Source: Azospirillum cavernae
GTDB lineage: Bacteria > Pseudomonadota > Alphaproteobacteria > Azospirillales > Azospirillaceae
Length of the DNA: 64,000 nt
Direction: 5' to 3'
Assembly: GCF_003590795.1 (NCBI RefSeq)
Contig: NZ_QYUL01000004.1
Coordinates: forward strand, 372,001 to 436,000
This document shows positions 50,530 to 59,495 of this stretch, in pieces. Each line of letters opens with the position of its first letter. The stretch's first letter is position 1. The notes under the pieces are model-generated. The model saw only the letters and a program-made list of their open reading frames with translations, made no database searches and was not told where the DNA came from. The translations under genes and the position numbers were made by a program.

Positions 50530-51138
50530 TTACCGGCTCGCCGCCGCCTTGTCCAAGGCAAGGTTGAGCGTCAGCACATTGACCGTCGGCTCTCCCAGAA
50601 AGCCAAGCGCGCGCGGCGTGGTGTTGGCGGCGACCAGACGCCGGACCTCATCCTCGGACAGGCCGCGCGCCTTGGCGACGCGGGGAACCTGGAACTCGGC
50701 GGCGGCGGGCGACAGATCGGGGTCCAGCCCGCTGCCCGACGCCGTCACCAGCTCCACCGGCACCGGCTTGCCCGGATTTTCCGCCTTCAGCCGTTCGGCG
50801 TCGGCCTGGACCCGCTCGACCAGCGCCTTGGAGGTCGGGCCGAGGTTGGATCCCATCGAGTTGGCGGCGTTGTAGGGGGCCGTCACCGTCTTGGTCGCGT
50901 CCGCCGGATCAGCGGCTGTGGTCGCCGAGGGGCGCGGCTGGAAATACCGCTCGCCGGTGAAGGGTTGGCCGATCAGGGCGGAGCCGACCACGACGCCGTT
51001 CCGCTCGATCAGGCTGCCGTTGGCCTGATGGGGAAACACGGCTTGGGCAATCCCAGTGACGGCCAGGGGATAGGCGAGGCCGGTGATGACCGTCAGGGCG
51101 ACGGTCATGACCAGCGCGGGACGCAGTTCCTTCAACAT
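50530..51138 (-). CDS. kdpC: Potassium-transporting ATPase subunit C
   Basis: 202-aa single-pass subunit that assists assembly and K+/ATP coupling in KdpFABC. A TM helix (ALVMTVALTVITGLAYPLAVTGIA) precedes a periplasmic domain with GSALIGQPF, ARYFQPRPSA-like and ASGSGLDPDLSPAAAEFQVPRVA motifs. The ATG at 51138 is 14 bp after the kdpB stop; a start at 51156 would overlap kdpB and is not preferred. Confidence 0.96.
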   Translation of the reverse strand: MLKELRPALVMTVALTVITGLAYPLAVTGIAQAVFPHQANGSLIERNGVVVGSALIGQPFTGERYFQPRPSATTAADPADATKTVTAPYNAANSMGSNLGPTSKALVERVQADAERLKAENPGKPVPVELVTASGSGLDPDLSPAAAEFQVPRVAKARGLSEDEVRRLVAANTTPRALGFLGEPTVNVLTLNLALDKAAASR

Positions 51139-51152
51139 GATGTCCAATTCCC

Positions 51153-53291
51153 TCAAACAAGGCCGATGGCGGTGACGAGCAGGTCAATCGCCTTGATGCC
51201 GACGAAGGGCACGACCAGACCACCCAAGCCATAGATCAACAGATTCCGGCGCAGCAGCGCCCCCGCCCCCACCGCCCGATAGCGCACGCCGCGCAGGGCC
51301 AGCGGGATCAAGGCGATGATGATGAGCGCGTTGAAGATGATCGCCGACAGGATGGCGCTTTCCGGGCTGGCCAGACGCATCACGTTCAGCGCGCCCAGTT
51401 GCGGGTAAAAGGCCAGGAACATCGCCGGGATGATGGCGAAATACTTCGCCACGTCGTTGGCGATGGAGAAGGTGGTCAGCGCGCCGCGCGTCATCAGCAG
51501 TTGCTTGCCGATCTCGACGATCTCGATCAGCTTGGTCGGGTCGCTGTCGAGATCGACCATGTTGCCCGCCTCGCGCGCCGCCATGGTGCCGGTGTTCATC
51601 GCCACGCCGACGTCGGCCTGGGCCAAGGCGGGCGCGTCGTTGGTGCCGTCGCCGCACATGGCGACCAGCTTGCCCTTGGCCTGTTCGTCGCGGATGAGCT
51701 GGAGCTTGGCTTCGGGGGTGGCCTGGGCCAGGAAATCATCCACCCCGGCTTCGGCGGCGATGGCGGCGGCGGTCATCGGGTTGTCGCCGGTGATCATCAC
51801 CGTCTTGATGCCCATCCGGCGCAGCTCGGCGAAACGTTCGCGGATGCCGCCCTTGACGATGTCCTTCAAATGGATGACGCCCAGCAGACGCCCGTCCTGA
51901 ACCACGGCCAGCGGCGTGCCGCCCGCCTTGGCGACGCGCTCGGCGATCGCCAGCAACTCGCGCTCGGCGGGGTCGCCCGACAGGGCGGACGCGCTTGCCG
52001 GGCGGATCGTCGCGACGGTGGTTCCGGCGCTCGCCGACATGGCGATCCGGCCAGGTCCATGGGCGAAGGCCAACACCGCGTCCACCGCGCCCTTGCGGAT
52101 GCTGGTTCCCTCGGCGTCGATGCCGCTCAACCGGGTTTGCGCGGTGAAGGGGACGAAATGCGCCCGCATCTCGGCCATGTCACGGGCGCGGATGCCGTAG
52201 CTTTCCTTGGCCAGCACGACGATGGAACGGCCTTCCGGCGTCTCGTCGGCCAGCGAGGCGAGTTGCGCGGCGTCGGCCAGCGCCTGGGCGGACACGCCGG
52301 AGACCGGCAGGAATTCCGCCGCCTGCCGGTTGCCCAGCGTGATGGTGCCGGTCTTGTCGAGCAGCAGCGTGTCCACATCGCCCGCCGCCTCCACCGCCCG
52401 GCCCGACATGGCCAGCACGTTGAAGCGGACCAGACGGTCCATGCCGGCGATGCCGATGGCCGACAACAGCGCGCCGATGGTGGTCGGGATCAGCGTGACG
52501 AACAGCGCCACCAGAACCAGCACGCTGACCGAGCCGCCCGCGTAGGCGGCGAAGCTGGGGATCGTCGCCACGGCGATGACGAAGATGATGGTCATCCCCG
52601 CCAGCAGGATGTTCAGCGCGATCTCGTTCGGCGTCTTCTGGCGCTGCGCGCCCTCGACCAGCGCGATCATGCGGTCGAGGAAGGTCGAGCCGGGGGCCGC
52701 CGTGATCCGCACCTTGATCCAATCGGAAATCACCTGGGTGCCGCCCGTCACCGCCGAACGGTCGCCGCCGCTTTCGCGGATGACCGGGGCGGATTCGCCG
52801 GTGATCGCCGCCTCGTTGACGGAGGCCACGCCCTCCACCACCTCGCCGTCGGACGGGATGATGTCGCCCGCCTCCACCAGCACCACGTCGCCCGGCTTCA
52901 GCCGGGTGGCGGGGACGAGCTGGCTGACCTGACCGTCCGCCCCCAGCAGGCGGGCGTTGGTTTCGGTCTTGGTCTTGCGGAGGCTGGCCGCCTGGGCCTT
53001 GCCGCGCCCCTCCGCCACCGCCTCGGCGAAATTGGCGAAGATCAGGGTGAACCACAGCCAGACGACGATCTGCGCGCCGAACCCGACGCCAGCGGCGCCC
53101 GTCGCCATGTCGCGCAGCAGCAGAAGGGTGGTCAGCGCCGCGACGATCTCGACGCAGAACATCACCGGGTTGCGGGCCATGACGCGGGGGTCGAGCTTGC
53201 GGAAGGAACCGGCGACCGCCGGGCCGAGGATGGCCGGGTCCAGCAGCGTGCTCGCCTGCGAACGACCGACCTTTTTCGTGTGAGCGTCCAT
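51153..53291 (-). CDS. kdpB: Potassium-transporting P-type ATPase subunit B
   Basis: 712-aa type IA P-type ATPase energising K+ uptake. The phosphorylation motif is LLLDKTGTITLGN, with TGES in the actuator domain, KGAVDAVL-type nucleotide-binding residues, and GDGTNDAPAL in the hinge. TM helices surround these cytoplasmic domains. It is slightly longer than E. coli KdpB (682 aa) because of N-terminal residues. It follows kdpA by 14 bp. Confidence 0.97.
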   Translation of the reverse strand: MDAHTKKVGRSQASTLLDPAILGPAVAGSFRKLDPRVMARNPVMFCVEIVAALTTLLLLRDMATGAAGVGFGAQIVVWLWFTLIFANFAEAVAEGRGKAQAASLRKTKTETNARLLGADGQVSQLVPATRLKPGDVVLVEAGDIIPSDGEVVEGVASVNEAAITGESAPVIRESGGDRSAVTGGTQVISDWIKVRITAAPGSTFLDRMIALVEGAQRQKTPNEIALNILLAGMTIIFVIAVATIPSFAAYAGGSVSVLVLVALFVTLIPTTIGALLSAIGIAGMDRLVRFNVLAMSGRAVEAAGDVDTLLLDKTGTITLGNRQAAEFLPVSGVSAQALADAAQLASLADETPEGRSIVVLAKESYGIRARDMAEMRAHFVPFTAQTRLSGIDAEGTSIRKGAVDAVLAFAHGPGRIAMSASAGTTVATIRPASASALSGDPAERELLAIAERVAKAGGTPLAVVQDGRLLGVIHLKDIVKGGIRERFAELRRMGIKTVMITGDNPMTAAAIAAEAGVDDFLAQATPEAKLQLIRDEQAKGKLVAMCGDGTNDAPALAQADVGVAMNTGTMAAREAGNMVDLDSDPTKLIEIVEIGKQLLMTRGALTTFSIANDVAKYFAIIPAMFLAFYPQLGALNVMRLASPESAILSAIIFNALIIIALIPLALRGVRYRAVGAGALLRRNLLIYGLGGLVVPFVGIKAIDLLVTAIGLV

Positions 53292-53305
53292 GAACGGAAT
53301 TCCGA

Positions 53306-55027
53306 TCAGTAGAGGGTTCCGGCGGTCATCGCGAGATGCTCGACGATGGGGCCGAGCGCGAGAGCCGGAAAGAAGGTCAGGCCGCCGACGATCAGGATGA
53401 CGCCGACCAGCAGGCCGACGAACAGCCCATCATGGGTGGGGAAGCTTCCCGCCGACACGGGCGAGCGCTTCTTGGCCGCCAGCGATCCGGCGATGGCCAG
53501 CATCGGCACGATCACGAAGAAACGACCGACCAGCATGCCGACGGCCAGCGTCAGATTGTACCAAAGCGTGTTGCCGGTCAGCCCGCCGAACGCGCTGCCG
53601 TTGTTGGCCGCTGCCGAGACATAGGCGTAGAGCGCTTCGGAAAAGCCATGCGGCCCGGCGTTGGCCATCGACGCGGTTCCGGTGTCGAGCACGACGGCGA
53701 CGGCGGTCCAGCCCAGCATCATCACCGGCAGGCACAGCACGGCGAGCATGGTCATCTTGACCTCTTTCGCCTCCAGCTTCTTGCCGAGATATTCCGGGGT
53801 GCGCCCGACCATCAGACCGGCGACGAACAGCGCGATGATGGCGAACAGCAGCATGCCGTACAGACCGGCGCCGACGCCGCCGATGATGATTTCACCCAGC
53901 ATCATGTTTATCATCGGGATCATGCCGCCCAGCGGCATGAAGCTGTCATGCATGGAATTGACCGCGCCGCAGGAGGCCGCCGTGGTGACGGTGGCGAACA
54001 GAGCCGACGCGGCGACGCCGAAGCGGGTTTCCTTGCCTTCCATGTTTCCGGCCAGACCATCGACGCCGCCATCGATCCCGAAGGCTGCGAAGGCCGGGTT
54101 GGCCTGCGCCTCCGCCCAATAGGCGACGGACACGCCCGCGACGAACAGAACGCCCATGGCGGCCAGAATGGCCCAGCCCTGGCGCTCGTCGCCGACCATG
54201 CGCCCGAACAGGTTGGTCAAACCGGCGCCCAGCGCGAAGATCGACAGCATCTGAACCAGATTGGTCAGCGCGTTGGGATTTTCGAACGGGTGGGCGGAGT
54301 TGGCGTTGAAGAAGCCGCCGCCGTTGGTGCCCAGCATCTTGATCGCCTCCTGCGAGGCGACGGGGCCAATGGCGATGCTTTGCTTGGCGCCCTCCAGCGT
54401 GGTGGCGTCGATGAAGCCGCCCAAGCTCTGCGGCACCCCCTGCCAGACCAGGAACAGCGCGTAAACCAGGCAGAGCGGCAGCAGCACATACAGCGTGCAG
54501 CGGGTCAGATCGACCCAGAAATTGCCGATGGTGCGGGCCGACGCGCGGGCGAAACCGCGCACCAGCGCCACGGCCAGCGCGATGCCGGTCGCCGCCGACA
54601 CGAAATTGTGGACGGTCAGCCCGGCCATCTGCACGAGATTGCTCATCGTGCTTTCGCCGCCGTAATTCTGCCAGTTGGTGTTGGTGGTGAAGCTCGCCGC
54701 CGTGTTGAAGGCGAGATCGGCGGGCACGTTCGCCATCTCCTGCGGGTTGAAGGGCAGGACGGCTTGAAAACGCTGCATCGCGTAAAGCGACAGCATGCCG
54801 ACGGCGCTGAACAGCAGCGCCGACACGGCGTAGGACACCCAATGCTGTTCGCGGCGTTCATCAACGCCCGCCAGCCGGTACAGCCCACGCTCCACCGGGC
54901 CAAGCACGGGGGACAAGAGGTTGCGTTCGCCCGTGAAGACGTTGGTCATGAAACCGCCCAGCGGGCGCGTCACGGCGACCACCAGGGCGATGAAGACCAG
55001 AATTTGAATCCAACCGTTGACGGTCAT
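53306..55027 (-). CDS. kdpA: Potassium-transporting ATPase subunit A (K+ channel-like)
   Basis: 573-aa channel subunit of the K+ uptake complex with about ten TM helices and four selectivity-filter-like segments, including AASFTTNTNWQNYGGE, GTNGGGFFNANSAHPFENP, and NGSAFGGLTGNT. It provides the K+ selectivity of KdpFABC in the inner membrane. It starts 11 bp after the kdpF stop. Confidence 0.97.
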   Translation of the reverse strand: MTVNGWIQILVFIALVVAVTRPLGGFMTNVFTGERNLLSPVLGPVERGLYRLAGVDERREQHWVSYAVSALLFSAVGMLSLYAMQRFQAVLPFNPQEMANVPADLAFNTAASFTTNTNWQNYGGESTMSNLVQMAGLTVHNFVSAATGIALAVALVRGFARASARTIGNFWVDLTRCTLYVLLPLCLVYALFLVWQGVPQSLGGFIDATTLEGAKQSIAIGPVASQEAIKMLGTNGGGFFNANSAHPFENPNALTNLVQMLSIFALGAGLTNLFGRMVGDERQGWAILAAMGVLFVAGVSVAYWAEAQANPAFAAFGIDGGVDGLAGNMEGKETRFGVAASALFATVTTAASCGAVNSMHDSFMPLGGMIPMINMMLGEIIIGGVGAGLYGMLLFAIIALFVAGLMVGRTPEYLGKKLEAKEVKMTMLAVLCLPVMMLGWTAVAVVLDTGTASMANAGPHGFSEALYAYVSAAANNGSAFGGLTGNTLWYNLTLAVGMLVGRFFVIVPMLAIAGSLAAKKRSPVSAGSFPTHDGLFVGLLVGVILIVGGLTFFPALALGPIVEHLAMTAGTLY

Positions 55028-55038
55028 GGGGAGGCTCC

Positions 55039-55128
55039 TCAGAACCGTTCGGGGCGGATCAGGGCGTAGACGAGATACGCCAGAAGACCGGCGGTCACGA
55101 GACCGGCCAGCGCATAATCAAGGGTCAT
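55039..55128 (-). CDS. kdpF: Potassium-transporting ATPase subunit F
   Basis: 29-aa single-helix protein that stabilises the KdpABC complex. Sequence starts MTLDYALAGLVTAGLLAYL and ends VYALIRPERF, the typical KdpF C-terminus. A perfect-looking GAGGAGG ribosome-binding site lies upstream. Located right before kdpA. Confidence 0.93.
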   Translation of the reverse strand: MTLDYALAGLVTAGLLAYLVYALIRPERF

Positions 55129-55138
55129 GGACGCCTCC

Positions 55139-55222
55139 TCACAGCCGGTCGCAGGCGTGGACATAGGCGATCGCCCCGGCGAAAAATCCGACGGTGATCG
55201 CAAGGACGAGAATGTCGAGCAT
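55139..55222 (-). CDS. 27-aa membrane peptide upstream of kdpF
   Basis: An ATG at 55222 preceded by GGGAGA opens a 27-codon frame that reads MLDILVLAITVGFFAGAIAY then VHACDRL and a stop. One hydrophobic helix ends in a CDRL tail. The stop is 10 bp from the kdpF start, so it is probably cotranslated. I recall similar tiny ORFs ending in ACDRL before kdpF in other proteobacteria. Role in the Kdp complex is unknown. Confidence 0.7.
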   Translation of the reverse strand: MLDILVLAITVGFFAGAIAYVHACDRL

Positions 55223-55393
55223 GAATCGTCTCCCAAGGGCGCGTCTCGACGCCGCCGCGCACCGGGCGGCGGAGACAGGCGCGAACAGACCGGACCGGCC
55301 CCCCGCGTCGCCGAGGCGACGCCGAAAGCCCATCCGACCCGGAGACGATGCGCCTCAGGCGCATATAGATTCGAGACGGGGCGGAGGCGGCTT

Positions 55394-55416
55394 GGCGTAT
55401 AAATCCCATATACGCC
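55394..55416. promoter_or_regulatory. Inverted repeat in the kdp promoter region (candidate KdpE site)
   Basis: GGCGTATA-N7-TATACGCC, an 8-bp perfect inverted repeat, lies about 170 bp upstream of the 27-aa ORF that begins the kdp operon. It is AT-rich relative to its surroundings. A KdpE operator or a promoter element is plausible from the position only. Confidence 0.4.
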
Positions 55417-55427
55417 GGGTTGGGTGG

Positions 55428-55559
55428 TCAGTCGCGGTGGCGGCGCCCCAAACGCCGCCCGTCGCGGCGGCGCGCGGTCCGCCCTTCGGCCACGCGGAGC
55501 CAGACATAGGCGCAAGCCAGGAGCATGAGGAGACCAACCAACACGCCATCAACGATCAT
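55428..55559 (-). CDS. Possible small membrane protein (43 aa)
   Basis: Starts MIVDGVLVGLLMLLACAYVW and ends in an Arg-rich tail (RTARRRDGRRLGRRHRD). One hydrophobic helix followed by a strongly basic tail suggests an N-out/C-in membrane peptide. The GGCGGGTGG upstream could be an SD. It is located before the kdp promoter repeat, in the kdp direction. Coding status is uncertain because such open frames also arise by chance in GC-rich DNA. Confidence 0.35.
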   Translation of the reverse strand: MIVDGVLVGLLMLLACAYVWLRVAEGRTARRRDGRRLGRRHRD

Positions 55560-55641
55560 GGACAACCACCCGCCGCCTTATCGCCCACAGATTTCCGCGC
55601 CGTCGGACAGAGGGCGGCGCGCCCACGGGAATTATCGGGCT

Positions 55642-55830
55642 TTATCTGACAAAAACATCAACCATGAGGTGCAGCGCAAGCGCCAACAGCAGGAAAAAGG
55701 CGATGGTGAGCGCCATGTCGGCCAGAACCTCCCGCGCCTTGGGGATTTCGTCCGGCGGCGGGTTTGCGTCTTCGGGATTCAGCGTCGGGCGGCGGGGTTC
55801 CAGCGCCGTATGTTCCACAGTCCACACCAT
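55642..55830 (-). CDS. Possible small membrane protein (62 aa)
   Basis: Hydrophilic N-terminus (MVWTVEHTALEPRRPTLNPE), then a hydrophobic C-terminal helix (MALTIAFFLLLALALHLMV) ending DVFVR. The composition is that of a tail-anchored small membrane protein. It lies on the minus strand, upstream of the kdp genes and downstream of the YigZ-like gene. I do not recognise it. Confidence 0.35.
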   Translation of the reverse strand: MVWTVEHTALEPRRPTLNPEDANPPPDEIPKAREVLADMALTIAFFLLLALALHLMVDVFVR

Positions 55831-55959
55831 GAGAGCCTCGCGACCATCGGGATCCGGTCTTCGCCGGTTCCTTTCAATGAAGGCCGTCGGCCATATAAAA
55901 GCGATGGGGCGCGCGATGGGGCGGAATATAGACGGGCTATAGGGAACCGGAACCGCCGG

Positions 55960-56553
55960 TCAGGCCGCGTCGCCGCGCTGGATCTCCGCTTGGCCGCGCG
56001 TGGCGTCGGCGGTTTTGCGGATGACCTCCTCCACCTGCCCGCAGGGGACGGTGACGCGCAGCAGCACGCCTGCGGGGGTGAAGCCGGTGTTTTCGACCAG
56101 GGTCGCCGGAAGGGCGGCGAGCGCGGCGCGGAGTCGCGCCTCGTCGGCGAAGGCGCAGGCGACGGACAGGGTGGCGAAGGCGATGATCGGTTCGCGCGCC
56201 ATCGCGCGCAGACAGGACGAGGCCGTGCCGCCATAGGCGCGGACCAGGCCGCCGGTTCCCAGCAGAATCCCGCCGAACCAGCGGCTGACCACCACCGCCA
56301 CGCGGTCGAGATCCTGCCCCTCGATGGCCTGAAGAATCGGGCGTCCGGCGGTTCCCCCCGGCTCGCCATCGTCGTTGAAACGGTGGAGCGCGCCGACGCG
56401 AAAGGCCCAGCAATTGTGACCGGCGTCCGGGGCGCCATGCGCCGCGATGAAGCGGCGCGCCTCGTCTTCGTCGTTGACCGGCCCCGCCCAGGCGACGAAG
56501 CGGCTTTTCTTGACGTCCTGCTCGAATCGCCCGGCGCCCGTCAGCGTGAACAT
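55960..56553 (-). CDS. YigZ/IMPACT-family (UPF0029) protein
   Basis: 197 aa. The N-terminal IMPACT domain has SRFVAWAGPVNDEDEARRFI, a HNCWAFRVG region and the family signature FGGILLGTGGLVRAYGGT. The C-terminus is the DUF1949-like ferredoxin fold. The eukaryotic relative IMPACT regulates GCN2, while the bacterial role is not settled. It starts 7 bp after the sugar regulator stop and is probably cotranscribed with it. Confidence 0.88.
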   Translation of the reverse strand: MFTLTGAGRFEQDVKKSRFVAWAGPVNDEDEARRFIAAHGAPDAGHNCWAFRVGALHRFNDDGEPGGTAGRPILQAIEGQDLDRVAVVVSRWFGGILLGTGGLVRAYGGTASSCLRAMAREPIIAFATLSVACAFADEARLRAALAALPATLVENTGFTPAGVLLRVTVPCGQVEEVIRKTADATRGQAEIQRGDAA

Positions 56554-56560
56554 CGCCGCG

Positions 56561-57511
56561 TCAGCCCAGCGACAGGATGGCGGCGGCGGTGCGCTCGTCG
56601 GTGATGAGGCCCTTGGCCAGTGTACCGCGCAGGGCGGCGCGGATCGCCATCACCTTTTGGTCGCCGCCGCCGACGATGATGGTGTTGCAATCCTTCAGGA
56701 TGGGCAGCGGCACCCCAACCATGCGGTCGTTGACCGCGCCGTGCAGCGGCTCGCCGACGTTGTTGAACACGCGCCCGGCGATTTCGCCGACGCCGCCCAG
56801 ATCAATCAGCTCCATCAGTTCGGCGTCGTTGACGAAGCCGTCATGGTGAAAGGCGGAGTTCCAGGCGATGCTGCCGACCCCGACGAAGCAGGCGGCGGTT
56901 TGCGCCACCAGCTCCAGAATGCGGGTGTAGGAGCGTTGGGCGCGCAGCACCTGCGCCTCCTCCACCGCCTCCGTCACGCTGGGGGTGGGCAGCGGGAAGC
57001 CCGAGGCGCCGGTGCGCTCGGCCAGGCTCATCACCACCTCATAGGGCGCGGCGCGGCCATCGCGCAGCATGGCGCCGACCAGCGAGACGGTCTTGTGCTC
57101 GGGCCGGTTCATCGTCATGACCTCGGCCACGGCGGCGCGCAGCGTCCGCCCGGTGGACAGGCCCAACACCGTCGGTTCGCGCGATTCCAGATAGGTTTCG
57201 ATCTGCTCGGCGGCGGCGATGGCGATGCCGGGGATCGGGTTGGGCTGGCCGGGATCGACCGGCATCACCGTGCATTGGGTCAGCCCGTAACGCTCGCGCA
57301 ACCGCTCTTCCAAGGCCACAGCCTCGGCAATGGGGTGGTTCAGGCGGAATTTGATGAGCTTTTCGGCCACCGCCAACGACACCATGCGCTGGGCCGCCTG
57401 CCGCGACACGTTCAGCTTCGCCGCAACCTCGTCCTGGGTGTTCCCGGCGATGTAGTAGAGCCAAGCGGCGCGCGCCGCCTGATCGAGCTTCCGGCTGTGA
57501 CGGTCTGACAT
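56561..57511 (-). CDS. SorC/DeoR-family sugar-binding transcriptional regulator
   Basis: 316 aa. The N-terminal HTH is AAWLYYIAGNTQDEVAAKL then NVSRQAAQRMVSLAVAEKLI. The C-terminal sugar-phosphate-binding domain has STGRTLRAAVAEV, VSLVGAMLRDG and GVGSIAWNSAF. SmoC-like regulators of this family control polyol uptake operons. It is next to an FGGY kinase, SDR and sugar ABC genes, so it likely senses a polyol-derived phosphate and binds the palindromes near 61123-61287. Confidence 0.9.
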   Translation of the reverse strand: MSDRHSRKLDQAARAAWLYYIAGNTQDEVAAKLNVSRQAAQRMVSLAVAEKLIKFRLNHPIAEAVALEERLRERYGLTQCTVMPVDPGQPNPIPGIAIAAAEQIETYLESREPTVLGLSTGRTLRAAVAEVMTMNRPEHKTVSLVGAMLRDGRAAPYEVVMSLAERTGASGFPLPTPSVTEAVEEAQVLRAQRSYTRILELVAQTAACFVGVGSIAWNSAFHHDGFVNDAELMELIDLGGVGEIAGRVFNNVGEPLHGAVNDRMVGVPLPILKDCNTIIVGGGDQKVMAIRAALRGTLAKGLITDERTAAAILSLG

Positions 57512-57844
57512 CGGGGCGTTCGGTTCCTGCTGCCGGTTTCGGGGTCAGACTACGTGAAAAGCGAATCCGGTGGCTATGGGTTGTGTTGGCTCAAGGGTTG
57601 ATCCACGCCGCAAAATGGAAAAAGGGGCCGGGCGACAAAGAGCGCCCGGCCCAAAGGAACCCCGCTCCAAGGCAAACGGAGGGGGCTGGAGGGTGACACC
57701 ACGGGGACGGCCATGGGGCAAGCCCCATGGATCGCGCGGCGACCGAACCGACGCCGCGCGACGACAACCGGCCTTCCGTCCCCACCAAGGCCGGCCGGTT
57801 CAGCCCCCGCGCCGATCCGGGCGCGGGGATGCTTGTGTGAACAA
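57512..57844. other. 333-bp gene-free region with a kinase terminator
   Basis: No credible gene. It contains the terminator hairpin at 57625-57652, and a further inverted repeat CCGGCCTT / AAGGCCGG near 57770-57800. The regulator promoter must also lie here. Confidence 0.6.
57620..57652 (-). terminator. Intrinsic terminator of the SDR-HAD-FGGY operon
   Basis: On the minus strand a perfect 10-bp stem GGGCCGGGCG / CGCCCGGCCC with an 8-nt loop is followed by CTTTTTCC. It lies about 190 bp beyond the FGGY kinase stop. This is the clearest intrinsic terminator of the window. Confidence 0.8.
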
Positions 57845-59458
57845 TCAGGCGGGCGCGCTGACCAGCAGTTGGTCCAGTTCCAACCGTTGGCGGTGCATGG
57901 CGAGAAACACCGCGTAACGCCGGTCGTGCATGGCGCGGGCCTGCGGGGCCGGGTGCAGCAGCGTGTCCGTCCCGGCCATGGCGCGGGCCGCTTGCGCCAA
58001 ACCAGGATGCAGACCCGCCCCGGCGGCGGCGGCGGTCGCCGTTCCCAGCAACACCGGCTCGGCGCAGCCGGAGCGGGCGATGGCGCAGCCGCAGGCGTCG
58101 GCGTAGAGCTTGACCAGAAAGGGGTTGGCGGCATGGCCGCCGCTCAAATGAATGGTGTCGATGGCGTATCCGGCCTCGTTCATGCGGTCGATGATGTGGC
58201 GGACCCCATAGGCGATGGCCGCCGCCGTCGCCCAATAGAGTTCCAGAAGGGATTCGGCGCTGCGGTCCAGCGTCAGACCGGAGATCACCCCCACCGCGTT
58301 CGGATCGGCCAACGGCGAGCGGTTGCCGTGGAAATCGGGCAGAACATGCAGGCGCGGGGCCAGCGCCTCCCCCTCCCCTTGCGTGATGCGGGCGTGCAGG
58401 ATGGCGCCGATGGCGTCGTGCGGCTTGGGACCGAAGGACGCGCGGGCCGGGTGGCTTTCGACGATGTGGTCCAGCAAGGCGCCGGTCGCCGATTGCCCGC
58501 CCTCGCTCAGATGAAAGCCGTCGCAGACCGCGCCGTAATAAGGCCCCCAGACGCCGGGGATGAAGCGTGGCGCCGCTGTCAGCCCCATGTTGCAGGAGGA
58601 GGTTCCGGCGATCAGCGCGATCCGGTTGTCGATGCTTTCGCCGACATGCGCGCCGAGCGTGCCGAGCGCCCCGGCGTGGGCGTCGATCAACCCGGCGGCG
58701 ACGACGCAACGGGTGGTCAGCCCCAGCGCGTCCGCCGCCTGCGCGGTCAGCGGGCCGATAGGGTGGCCGATGGGCAAGGCGCGGTCGGGCGCCCCGGTCC
58801 GTTCAAAAAAATCATCCAACCCGACCCGCGCCAGAAAGGCCCGGTCCCACGGCTGTTCGGCGTGGGCCAGATAGGTCCATTTGCAGGTCAGCGTGCAGAC
58901 CGACCGCTCGTTCCGTCCGGTCGACATCCAACTGAGGAAATCCGCCAGATCGAAGGCCAGACCGCAGCGCGCCCAAGCGTCAGGCCGGTGGCGCTTCAGC
59001 CACATCAGCTTGGGGATTTCCATTTCCGGCGACATCCGCCCGCCGAGAAAGCGCAGCACTTCCGCCCCGGTGGCGCTGCATTCCTCGGCCTCCGCGATGG
59101 CGCGGTGGTCCATCCAGACGATGGTGTCCCACTGATCCGGAGCGTCGCCATCCGGCGACACGCCGATCTTGCCCCCGTCGGCCTGCCGCAGCACCAGGGA
59201 GCAGGTGGCGTCATAGGCGATGCCGACCACCCGATCCGCCGCAGCGCCCGACGCCGCCACCGCGTCGCGCACGGCGGCGCAGACCGCCTGCCAGATGTTC
59301 GCCGAATCCTGCTCGACGAAATCGGCCTGCGGGCGGTGGGTGGCGATGGGGCGCACCGCCCGGCCCAGCAGGCGGCCGTCCGGCGTGAACATGCCCGCCC
59401 GGACGCTGGTCGATCCGACATCGACGCCGATCACCGTCTCGGCGGCCTCGCTCGTCAT
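57845..59458 (-). CDS. FGGY-family carbohydrate kinase, probable D-ribulokinase
   Basis: 537 aa. N-terminal phosphate-binding GVDVGSTSVRAGMF and a C-terminal IHLSGGHAANPFLVKL ATP-site motif define the FGGY fold. The segment YDATCSLVL contains a TCS motif that I recall as characteristic of D-ribulokinases. D-ribulose phosphorylation fits an adjacent SDR dehydrogenase acting on ribitol or a related pentitol. It follows the HAD gene by 37 bp and is terminated at 57620-57652. Confidence 0.88.
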   Translation of the reverse strand: MTSEAAETVIGVDVGSTSVRAGMFTPDGRLLGRAVRPIATHRPQADFVEQDSANIWQAVCAAVRDAVAASGAAADRVVGIAYDATCSLVLRQADGGKIGVSPDGDAPDQWDTIVWMDHRAIAEAEECSATGAEVLRFLGGRMSPEMEIPKLMWLKRHRPDAWARCGLAFDLADFLSWMSTGRNERSVCTLTCKWTYLAHAEQPWDRAFLARVGLDDFFERTGAPDRALPIGHPIGPLTAQAADALGLTTRCVVAAGLIDAHAGALGTLGAHVGESIDNRIALIAGTSSCNMGLTAAPRFIPGVWGPYYGAVCDGFHLSEGGQSATGALLDHIVESHPARASFGPKPHDAIGAILHARITQGEGEALAPRLHVLPDFHGNRSPLADPNAVGVISGLTLDRSAESLLELYWATAAAIAYGVRHIIDRMNEAGYAIDTIHLSGGHAANPFLVKLYADACGCAIARSGCAEPVLLGTATAAAAGAGLHPGLAQAARAMAGTDTLLHPAPQARAMHDRRYAVFLAMHRQRLELDQLLVSAPA

Positions 59459-59495
59459 CCTGTCCTCCCCACGCGGCTTTGGTTGGTTCCGTTTC

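Noticed and set aside
53336..55069. 577-codon plus-strand frame over kdpA
   Set aside because: Antisense to KdpA with its selectivity-filter motifs; translation is His/Gln/Arg/Gly rich.
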